A stretch of 12,404 nucleotides of DNA from Draconibacterium orientale. Its GTDB lineage: Bacteria; Bacteroidota; Bacteroidia; Bacteroidales; UBA1556. Made by a program: the position numbers and the translations under genes. Shown piece by piece: positions 5,925 to 12,404 of this stretch (position 1 is the first letter of the stretch; every line of letters begins with the position of its first letter). Location of the stretch: assembly GCA_022736595.1 (NCBI GenBank), contig DZDC01000015.1:7892-20295 (forward strand), in the 5' to 3' direction. The notes under the pieces were generated by a model that was given only the letters and a program-made list of their open reading frames with translations, was not told the origin of the DNA and searched no databases.

Positions 5925-8249
5925 ATGGCTAAAAACCTTTTGATTGTTGAATCACCGGCGAAAGCTAAAACCATCAATAACTACCTCGGGAAAGATTTCA
6001 TTGTGAAATCAAGTTTTGGACACATCCGAGATTTATCGAAAAAAAATCTTGGAGTGGATGTTGAAAATGGCTTTCAACCCCAATATGAAGTGGATTCTGA
6101 CAAGAAAAAAGTGGTTGCAGAACTTAAAAAATTGGCCAATGAAGCTGAAGTGGTTTGGTTAGCTTCCGATGAGGACCGAGAAGGAGAAGCCATTGCATGG
6201 CATTTGAGTGAAACTTTAGGTCTAAGTCGCGAAAAATCGAAACGCATTGTTTTCCACGAAATTACCAAACCCGCCATCTTACATGCCATTGACAATCCTC
6301 GAGATATCGATTACAACCTTGTCAATGCGCAACAAGCCCGAAGAGTACTTGACCGATTGGTAGGTTTTGAATTAAGTCCTCTACTTTGGAAAAAAGTAAA
6401 ACCCTCCCTCTCTGCTGGACGAGTACAATCTGTAGCCGTTCGATTGATTGTTGATCGAGAACAAGAAATTAATCAATTCAATACTGAGACCTATTATAAG
6501 GTTAATGCTGAATTTCAAAATACTGACAATCAAACAATACATGCTGAGCTCAACCATCGCTTTAAAGACAAAAAGTCGGCAAATGAATTTCTGGAATCTT
6601 GCATTGGATTAGGTTTTACGGTCAATAATGTAGAGAAAAAGCCAGCAAAAAAGAGTCCAGCTCCTCCTTTTACTACCTCAAGCTTGCAACAAGAGGCCAA
6701 CCGCAAACTCAATTATTCGGTTTCCAAAACCATGATGTTGGCTCAACAGCTTTATGAAGCGGGACACATCACTTATATGCGTACCGATAGCACCAATCTT
6801 TCAGGCCTTGCATTAAAAATGGCCAAGGATGAAATTGTAGCTCAATACGGCGAAACCTATAGCAATACTCGCAATTATACCACCAAAACCAAAGGAGCTC
6901 AAGAGGCTCATGAGGCCATTCGACCTACCAACTTTGCCAATCGTGAAGCAGGAGACGACAATCAACAAAAAAGGTTATACGATTTAATCTTAAAAAGAGC
7001 CCTTGCTTCGCAAATGAGCGATGCTCAAATTGAAAAAACGATAGTTACCATTTCCAGCCCAAGTCCTAAATATCAATTTGTGGCAGAAGGAGAAGTAATC
7101 TTATTTGATGGATTTTTAAAAGTTTACAACACTGCTGTGGATGAGGATTCAGAGCTCAACGACCAATGGACTTTACCCGCGATCAAAGCAACTGAAAAAC
7201 TTGAATACTCGAAAATTACAGCCACTCAAAAATTCACAAAACAACCTGCTCGATATTCAGAGGCAGCCTTGGTAAAAAAGATGGAAGAGCTTGGAATAGG
7301 CCGACCCTCAACCTATGCTCCCACCATCACCACCATAGTAAATAGAGGATATGTGGCTAAAGATGAAGTGGCAGCGACAAAACGCGACTTCGATGAATTG
7401 ACCTTAATTAAAAACAAAATTGCCGAAAAACTTAAGAGTGAACAAGTCGGCGGCTCCAAGGGCAGATTATCGCCCACGGATATCGGAACATTAGTCAATG
7501 ATTTCCTATCAAAATACTTTGAAAACATCATTGATTATAATTTTACTGCCGATGTGGAAAAGGAGTTTGACCTTATAGCCGATGGCAAAGCAGAATGGAA
7601 TAAAACCATAAAAGATTTTTATGGAGATTTTCACCAAAAAGTAAGCACTACAGCTACTGAAGCTGAGCGCTTTAGTGGAGAAAGACTTCTGGGAATTGAC
7701 CCTGAAAGCGGCAAAAATGTTTATGCTCGCATTGGAAAATTTGGCCCCATTATTCAGATTGGAGAAGCTACTGATGAAGAAAAACCAAGATTCGCAGGGC
7801 TTCAGACCGGTCAAACTATCAGCAATATTACCTTTGATGATGCCATGGCTTTATTTAAATTCCCAAGAAGTTTAGGCCAATTTGAAGGAAAGGAATTAAA
7901 AGTTTCGGTGGGTCGCTTTGGCCCCTACATTCAACATAACAGTTTGTTTTATTCGTTACCAAAAGAAGATCAACCCAGTTCAATTACCTTGGAAAGATCT
8001 ATTGAAGTTATTCATGCTAAAAGAGATAAAGATGTATCCAATACTCTCAAAACCTTTGAACATGATGCTCCAATTGTAATTATGAATGGTCGCTTCGGCC
8101 CCTATATTTCCTATAAGAAGAAAAACTACAAAATAGCAAAAGGAACTGATTTACAAGAACTAACATTAGAAAAATGCTTAGAAATTATTGAAAAATTAGA
8201 GAAAAATCCTAGCAAAGGAAAAGCATTTAAAGGAAAATCAAAAAAGTAG
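5925..8249 (+). CDS. topA: DNA topoisomerase I (type IA)
   Basis: This 774-residue enzyme relaxes negative supercoils by cutting and passing one strand through a 5'-phosphotyrosine link. The N-terminal TOPRIM domain shows Glu9 in VESPAKAKT and the metal-binding D82-x-D84-x-E86 in ASDEDREGEAIAWH. RRVLDRLVGFELSPLLW and LSAGRVQSVAVRL are standard core motifs. The catalytic tyrosine is Tyr284 in ITYMRTDSTNLS. QEAHEAIRPT and GIGRPSTYAPTI follow. The C-terminus has three repeats with GKFGPII/GRFGPYI cores at residues 604, 663 and 722, spaced exactly 59 apart, and ends in a lysine-rich tail. It has no CxxC zinc ribbons, unlike the E. coli enzyme; repeat-type tails are usual in several phyla. The stop lies 6 bases before the next ATG, so the two genes are probably co-transcribed. 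Confidence 0.98.
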   Translation: MAKNLLIVESPAKAKTINNYLGKDFIVKSSFGHIRDLSKKNLGVDVENGFQPQYEVDSDKKKVVAELKKLANEAEVVWLASDEDREGEAIAWHLSETLGLSREKSKRIVFHEITKPAILHAIDNPRDIDYNLVNAQQARRVLDRLVGFELSPLLWKKVKPSLSAGRVQSVAVRLIVDREQEINQFNTETYYKVNAEFQNTDNQTIHAELNHRFKDKKSANEFLESCIGLGFTVNNVEKKPAKKSPAPPFTTSSLQQEANRKLNYSVSKTMMLAQQLYEAGHITYMRTDSTNLSGLALKMAKDEIVAQYGETYSNTRNYTTKTKGAQEAHEAIRPTNFANREAGDDNQQKRLYDLILKRALASQMSDAQIEKTIVTISSPSPKYQFVAEGEVILFDGFLKVYNTAVDEDSELNDQWTLPAIKATEKLEYSKITATQKFTKQPARYSEAALVKKMEELGIGRPSTYAPTITTIVNRGYVAKDEVAATKRDFDELTLIKNKIAEKLKSEQVGGSKGRLSPTDIGTLVNDFLSKYFENIIDYNFTADVEKEFDLIADGKAEWNKTIKDFYGDFHQKVSTTATEAERFSGERLLGIDPESGKNVYARIGKFGPIIQIGEATDEEKPRFAGLQTGQTISNITFDDAMALFKFPRSLGQFEGKELKVSVGRFGPYIQHNSLFYSLPKEDQPSSITLERSIEVIHAKRDKDVSNTLKTFEHDAPIVIMNGRFGPYISYKKKNYKIAKGTDLQELTLEKCLEIIEKLEKNPSKGKAFKGKSKK

Positions 8250-8255
8250 GATACC

Positions 8256-9431
8256 ATGGAAATTGCTATTTATCTGCAGCCCATTGAAATTCCCGATTAT
8301 CAAATTGTTGGTGAAACCCAACAAAGGAGAATGGGGGATTTGATTCAAAGCTATTCGATGGGATCAAGTTTTCCTGATCTTGCTGGAGTTCAACTGGCTC
8401 TTATTGGAATCAGAGAGTCATCGCTTTCTGTCGAAAATTACGGATGCAAAGAAGCTCCTGATGCGGTACGAAAATATTTATACCGACTTTACGCGCACAA
8501 TTCACGCATAAAGATTGCTGATTTAGGAAATATCAATGCCGGTTTTCAAGTTGAAGACACCCTATTTGCAGCCAAATCAGTGATTGAATACTGTTTAAAA
8601 AACAATATTGTTCCCATAATCATCGGAGGTTCACAAGATTTGACCTATGCCAACTATATGGCTTATGAAAATTTAGGTCAAATTATAAATATTGCCTCCG
8701 TGGACTGTGCCTTTGACTTAGGTAATGCAGAAGAAACCTTTAATTCAAAAAGCTTTTTAAGTAAAATAATCCTCCATCAACCCAACTTTCTTTTCAATTA
8801 CACCAATATTGGCTACCAGACCTATTATGTAGATTATGAGTCCATTAAATTGATGAGTAATCTGTTCTTTGATGTTTACCGACTAGGAGAATTACGTTCC
8901 AACATCGAAGAGGTGGAACCACTTGTGCGTAATGCCGACCTTATCAGCTTTGATATCAGCAGTATTCGACAAGCGGAAGCTCCTGGAAATGCCATGGCTT
9001 CTCCCAATGGTTTTGACGGTGAAGAGGCCTGTAGAATAGCCCGTTATGCTGGTCTTAGCGACAAAGTAACCAGCTTTGGAATCTATGAAATCAATCCAGA
9101 GTTTGACCGCAACGGACAAACTGCCCATCTCGCTGCCGAAATTATTTGGTACTTTATTGAAGGATATTACCAAAGAAAAGGAGATTTTCCACATCTTCAA
9201 AAAGACGACTATAAAAAGTACACCGTTGGACTCCACGACCATGACCACGACATCGTTTTTTATGAGAGTAAAAAGAGCGGTCGGTGGTGGATGCAAGTGC
9301 CTTTAAGCGATCAATACGCCGAAAAATTTCAACGACACTTCATGGTTGCCTGTTCAAAAAGCGACTACGACCTTGCAAATACGAATGAAATCCCTGATAA
9401 ATGGTGGCAAGTATATCAAAAACTGATGTAG
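8256..9431 (+). CDS. Arginase/formimidoylglutamase-fold protein with degenerate metal site
   Basis: This 391-residue cytoplasmic protein has the ureohydrolase fold, commonly labelled formimidoylglutamase. In true family enzymes the two manganese ions are held by GGDH, DAHxD and SxDxD. Here the matching segments are GGSQD (124-128, His replaced by Gln127), DCAFD (150-154, His replaced by Ala152, both Asp kept) and SFDISS (231-236, Asp233 kept, second Asp replaced by Ser235). Three of six ligands are therefore gone and normal hydrolase activity is doubtful. The wording of this region (GGSQDLTYANY, LFNYTNIGYQTYY, MASPNGFDGEEACRIARYAG) resembles a Bacteroidota subfamily I recall from memory next to gliding/T9SS genes. 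An HDHDHD tract (327-332) precedes a Trp-rich tail (GRWWMQV). It starts 6 bases after topA. Its function is unknown, and a histidine-degradation role is unlikely: no hut genes are near. Confidence 0.85.
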   Translation: MEIAIYLQPIEIPDYQIVGETQQRRMGDLIQSYSMGSSFPDLAGVQLALIGIRESSLSVENYGCKEAPDAVRKYLYRLYAHNSRIKIADLGNINAGFQVEDTLFAAKSVIEYCLKNNIVPIIIGGSQDLTYANYMAYENLGQIINIASVDCAFDLGNAEETFNSKSFLSKIILHQPNFLFNYTNIGYQTYYVDYESIKLMSNLFFDVYRLGELRSNIEEVEPLVRNADLISFDISSIRQAEAPGNAMASPNGFDGEEACRIARYAGLSDKVTSFGIYEINPEFDRNGQTAHLAAEIIWYFIEGYYQRKGDFPHLQKDDYKKYTVGLHDHDHDIVFYESKKSGRWWMQVPLSDQYAEKFQRHFMVACSKSDYDLANTNEIPDKWWQVYQKLM

Positions 9432-9537
9432 CATAGGAATCCAATGCACAAATTATTTTATTAATTTTCAATATTTTACATTAAACTATTAATTCTTCAT
9501 CAAGATATTTTAAAGTATGATTGTTAAATTTTATGTT

Positions 9538-9595
9538 ATTGTTAATTTTTTTTAAAAATTCCTTGATGAAAAAAAAATTAACAATGATTTTTTTT
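9538..9595 (+). terminator. A/T-rich inverted repeat with T tract, probable terminator
   Basis: ATTGTTAATTTTTTTT (9538-9553) is perfectly complementary to AAAAAAAATTAACAAT (9570-9585), with a 16-base spacer, and a run of T (9588-9595) follows. It can end the topA-arginase-like transcript before the secretion operon promoter. The spacer contains CTTGATGAA (9562-9570), which can instead pair with TTCATCAAG (9496-9504) upstream. Confidence 0.55.
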
Positions 9596-9596
9596 C

Positions 9597-9604
9597 TACT
9601 TTAG
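9597..9604 (+). promoter_or_regulatory. -7-like box before porP
   Basis: TACTTTAG matches TAnnTTTG at all but one defined base and lies 36 bases before the porP ATG, immediately after the T tract of the inverted repeat. It is the best candidate promoter for porP-gldK-gldL. No -33 TTG is seen. Confidence 0.35.
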
Positions 9605-9640
9605 CCCGCTGTAACTGTAACCTGCGCTAACCATACGCCT

Positions 9641-10600
9641 ATGAAGCAATTTATTATAGCTTTAGTACTAGTATTTACAAGTGCTGTAGCATTTGCACAA
9701 CAAGATGTGCAATACACGAATTTTATGTATTCTAAGTTGAGTTACAACCCTGGCTTTGCCGGTTTAAGCGAAAAAATATGCCTAACAGGTATATTTCGGC
9801 AGCAATGGATGGGTTATAAAGGCACCGATGGAGAAATTGGTGCTCCTCAAACTTATTCACTATTAGTAAATGTGCCTACCCCACGATTGATGGGAGGTAT
9901 AGGGCTTAGCTTAACCCAAGATAAAATTGGATTTGAAAATAATATCAGTGCTCGATTGGCCTATTCCTTTCATTTAAATTTGGGTGACGGAGTTCTGGGA
10001 TTAGGATTGCAGGCTGGTTTAATTAATAAAAAGCTTGATTTTACTAAATTTCGTCCTTATGACCCTGCCGATCCAATCATTACAGGTGGGTCAGCCACAG
10101 AATCAGCCATGAGTTTTGACTTGGCTTTTGGAGCTTATTATAAAGGACCCAATTTTTATGCAGGTATTTCTTCGACTCAAATGCAAGGCTTCTGGGGTAG
10201 TTCAGCTGAGTTTGCCTCTGGTTTGGCCAGCCCCAATTATAAAAATCACCTTTGGATTACAGGAGGTTATCAATTTCAAATGCAAAGCCTTCCCTCTTTT
10301 ATGTTTGAACCTCAAGCGCTAATTAAGACCGATTTCTCATCAGCTCAGTTTGATGTAAATATGTTGGCTTGGTACAATAATAAAATATATGCCGGCGTTA
10401 GTTACAGAGCTACAGATGCTGTGGCCGTGTTAGCAGGGATGAAAATAAGTGATGACATACAAGTGGGTATATCTTATGATATTACCACCTCTAAAATGAG
10501 TAAAGGAACATCTGGATCTTTCGAGGTTTATGCACGTTATTGTTTTGCAATCGTAATACCTCCAAAACCCTATAAACATGGAACAGTATTATATCTGTAA
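9641..10600 (+). CDS. porP: Type IX secretion system outer-membrane protein PorP/SprF
   Basis: This 319-residue outer-membrane beta-barrel has a signal peptide cut after Ala19 (SAVAFA, then QQ). The mature N-terminus, QQDVQYTNFMYSKLSYNPGFAG, is the hallmark of the PorP/SprF family (TIGR03519). Alternating hydrophobic strands with Gly and aromatic residues fill the rest (GGIGLSLTQDKIG, LGLGLQAGLI, YAGVSYRATDAVAVLAGM). The C-terminus ends in an aromatic/hydrophobic strand and tail (PPKPYKHGTVLYL). The family links the secretion machinery, or sticky cargo, to the outer membrane. It is followed by gldK after 54 bases, the same order as porP-porK-porL of Porphyromonas gingivalis, so this copy is probably the core PorP of the system rather than a paralogue beside an adhesin. 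Confidence 0.95.
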   Translation: MKQFIIALVLVFTSAVAFAQQDVQYTNFMYSKLSYNPGFAGLSEKICLTGIFRQQWMGYKGTDGEIGAPQTYSLLVNVPTPRLMGGIGLSLTQDKIGFENNISARLAYSFHLNLGDGVLGLGLQAGLINKKLDFTKFRPYDPADPIITGGSATESAMSFDLAFGAYYKGPNFYAGISSTQMQGFWGSSAEFASGLASPNYKNHLWITGGYQFQMQSLPSFMFEPQALIKTDFSSAQFDVNMLAWYNNKIYAGVSYRATDAVAVLAGMKISDDIQVGISYDITTSKMSKGTSGSFEVYARYCFAIVIPPKPYKHGTVLYL

Positions 10601-10654
10601 CCAATTTTAATATCAATCGTAGAAAAAGACATTTTAATAACAAATAACAAAGCT

Positions 10655-12082
10655 ATGTTGTTTAAATCAAATCGAAAAATTGCGCACTGGATGTTTGCCC
10701 TAGCAACCACCATACTCCTATCGGGATGTGGTAGCGACAGTGGAGAACTCATTGGCGTTCAAGATCGTGAAGAGTGGTACCAAGATATTCCTTTTGGTAT
10801 GCTTTTTATTCCTATGGGTAGTTACAATATGGGAACTTCCGATCAAGATTTCATTTATAGCCAGTCTGACCCTGCTAAAATAGTATCAGTACAAGCTTTT
10901 TACATGGATGAAACCGAAATTACCAATAACGAATACCGTCAATTTGTGTACTGGGTTCGCGATTCAATAGCCCATGAAATACTTGGAGAATTTGGTGACG
11001 AAGAAATCGTTGGTGAACACAAGATGAAAAATAAAGATGGTGACGATATTGAAATTATGGAACAAGGTCAAGTTCATTATCCTATCAATTGGTCAACTGA
11101 GATAGAATGGAACGATGCTCAAGAAGGTGGAACCGTTGCTGTTTTGGAAGAAGATGGATTTTTTATTCCAGACGAATTGCCTGGAGTGAACAAAAGTCCA
11201 CGTTACTATCACGTACGACAGGTTGATGTTACACGTTTAATGTTCTCCTATTATTGGATCGATTTTCAACAAGCTGCCAGTCGCGCTAGCCGAACCAACG
11301 GACATTTTAGCCGCATGGAAGAACGGGTAAACTTCATTAAATACCGTAAAGATAATGTTTACCCTGATACCTTAGCTTGGGTACACGATTTTACTTATTC
11401 CTACAACGAACCCATGACCTTAAACTACTTCTGGCATCCTGCTTACGATCATTATCCAGTAGTAGGAGTTAGTTGGTTACAAGCAAGAGCCTTCTCAATT
11501 TGGAGAACTGGTTTAAAAAGAACCAACAGCATTCGAGATGAAGTGGCATTCTGGAACGATTTCCGTTTACCTTCAGAATCAGAATGGGAATATGCCTCTC
11601 GTGGTGGATTAGATCTTAACCCTTATCCTTGGGGTGGACCATATATCCGCAATTCTAATGGATGTTTCTTGGCTAATTATAAGCCCTTACGTGGTAATTA
11701 TGTGGACGATGGCGGCTTACACACGCTGATTGTGGCTCACTTTGCACCTAATGACTATGGTTTGTTTGATATGGCAGGTAACGTTTCAGAATGGTGCGAT
11801 GATTCTTACGAGGAGTCAACCTATCGTACAGCACATGATTTAAACATGTCATTTTCAAGAAGAGTAATGGAAAATGGAATGGATGAAGATATTACCTCAG
11901 GATTGAAACGTAGAGTAATCAGAGGTGGTTCATGGAAAGATGTTGGATACTATTTGCGCACCAATGCCCGTAGTTACGAATATCAAGATACTGCTAAGAG
12001 TTATATTGGATTTAGAAATGTTCAAACCTACTTAGGACGCGCCATGGGAGACGGACCTAGTTCATCAGCAGTATATCGTTAA
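10655..12082 (+). CDS. gldK: Type IX secretion / gliding motility lipoprotein GldK (PorK)
   Basis: This 475-residue lipoprotein has the lipobox LSGC with Cys25 after a basic, hydrophobic leader. GldK/PorK forms the large periplasmic ring with GldN/PorN under the outer membrane. It has a formylglycine-generating-enzyme/sulfatase-modifying fold used structurally: FGMLFIPMGSYNMGTS (~47-62), MDETEITNNEYRQFVYW, a long family-specific insertion (about 110-265), then PVVGVSWLQARAFSIW, RLPSESEWEYASRGG (304-318), DMAGNVSEWCDD (372-383), RGGSW (423-427) and GFRN (452-455). I expect no enzymatic activity, because family members act as scaffolds. It is 53 bases upstream of gldL in a tight operon. Confidence 0.96.
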   Translation: MLFKSNRKIAHWMFALATTILLSGCGSDSGELIGVQDREEWYQDIPFGMLFIPMGSYNMGTSDQDFIYSQSDPAKIVSVQAFYMDETEITNNEYRQFVYWVRDSIAHEILGEFGDEEIVGEHKMKNKDGDDIEIMEQGQVHYPINWSTEIEWNDAQEGGTVAVLEEDGFFIPDELPGVNKSPRYYHVRQVDVTRLMFSYYWIDFQQAASRASRTNGHFSRMEERVNFIKYRKDNVYPDTLAWVHDFTYSYNEPMTLNYFWHPAYDHYPVVGVSWLQARAFSIWRTGLKRTNSIRDEVAFWNDFRLPSESEWEYASRGGLDLNPYPWGGPYIRNSNGCFLANYKPLRGNYVDDGGLHTLIVAHFAPNDYGLFDMAGNVSEWCDDSYEESTYRTAHDLNMSFSRRVMENGMDEDITSGLKRRVIRGGSWKDVGYYLRTNARSYEYQDTAKSYIGFRNVQTYLGRAMGDGPSSSAVYR

Positions 12083-12135
12083 TAAAGCACACAATTAATC
12101 ATCAATATTTTAAAGCAACATTAAATTAAATTATC

Positions 12136-12404
12136 ATGGGAATTAACAGTTTAGTAAGAAGTAAAGGATTTAAAAGCTTCATGGCCAAGCTATATGGTTG
12201 GGGAGCAGCAATCGTAATTTTAGGAGCACTTTTCAAAATCAATCACTATCCTGGAGCTGACCTAATGCTTATTGTAGGTCTTTTAACCGAGGCATTCATT
12301 TTCTTCTTTTCTGCTTTCGAACCCCCGCACGTAGAACCAGATTGGAGTTTAGTTTATCCTGAACTTGCTGGCATGTACGATGCTTACTCCGACCCAAGTA
12401 TGGG
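12136..12404 (+). CDS. gldL: Type IX secretion motor subunit GldL (PorL), N-terminal part
   Basis: The frame opens at the ATG at 12136 and runs off the window after 89 codons. GldL forms the inner-membrane pentamer around GldM helices and converts proton flow into movement for secretion and gliding. Two membrane helices are visible: about residues 19-36 (LYGWGAAIVILGALFKI) and 43-61 (LMLIVGLLTEAFIFFFSAF), then EPP and the start of the cytoplasmic region. Lys34 and Glu52 fall in the places of Lys27 and Glu49 of the Flavobacterium johnsoniae protein, the charged pair inside the membrane linked to proton use. The loop between the helices is shorter than in that protein. Gene order predicts gldM and gldN beyond the window. 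Confidence 0.96.
   Translation, partial: MGINSLVRSKGFKSFMAKLYGWGAAIVILGALFKINHYPGADLMLIVGLLTEAFIFFFSAFEPPHVEPDWSLVYPELAGMYDAYSDPSM

Noticed and set aside
6074..7875. Open frames on either strand inside topA
   Set aside because: They overlap well-conserved TopA motifs in other frames and show no domain of their own.
8892..9306. Antisense and +1-frame ORFs inside the arginase-like gene
   Set aside because: They are shadows; the main frame has clear ureohydrolase-fold motifs along its whole length.
10655..12082. GldK as an active formylglycine-generating enzyme
   Set aside because: The fold is shared, but lipobox, long insertion, family length and operon position identify the structural T9SS ring protein.
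1..12404. CRISPR array, insertion sequence, prophage or tRNA
   Set aside because: No regularly spaced direct repeats, transposase or phage proteins, or tRNA cloverleaf were seen on either strand.

Overview
The window is an AT-rich stretch of a Bacteroidota chromosome, most likely order Flavobacteriales. The evidence is type IX secretion genes in the order porP-gldK-gldL, a DUF1573 lipoprotein next to yajC, promoter-like TAnnTTTG boxes of the Bacteroidota -7 type, and no clear Shine-Dalgarno sequences at the starts. The placement below phylum is inferred from family resemblance.

Layout. Positions 1-474 (+) hold the C-terminal part of a Crp/Fnr-family regulator. It converges on a phosphate acyltransferase gene (ptb type, 551-1447, -), and a strong bidirectional terminator lies between them. 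An intergenic stretch (1448-1770) carries a dense cluster of palindromes and a 40-codon protein-like tract. A GT-B glycosyltransferase (1771-2964, -) follows, then yajC (3099-3434, -) and a DUF1573 lipoprotein (3472-3921, -), which look co-transcribed. Between the lipoprotein and miaB (4229-5569, -) is a broken small gene for a secreted peptide (4060-4225, +), whose frame is restored by adding one A in each of two A runs.

From 5925 everything runs on the + strand: topA, an arginase-fold protein whose metal ligands are half lost (6 bases after topA), an A/T-rich terminator-like inverted repeat, then porP/sprF, gldK and the beginning of gldL, which runs off the window end.

How the genes fit together. 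porP-gldK-gldL is the start of the type IX secretion operon: outer-membrane beta-barrel adaptor, outer-membrane-anchored ring lipoprotein and inner-membrane motor subunit. gldM and gldN would be expected just beyond the window. The other genes are housekeeping (TopA, MiaB, YajC) or envelope and metabolic genes with no shared pathway that I can see. No CRISPR array, tRNA, rRNA, insertion sequence or phage gene was recognised.

The most interesting items are the degenerate arginase-like protein beside the secretion operon, the frameshifted secreted-peptide gene, the palindrome cluster at 1529-1636, and the interlocking inverted repeats before porP. No complete new defence or mobile system is visible.
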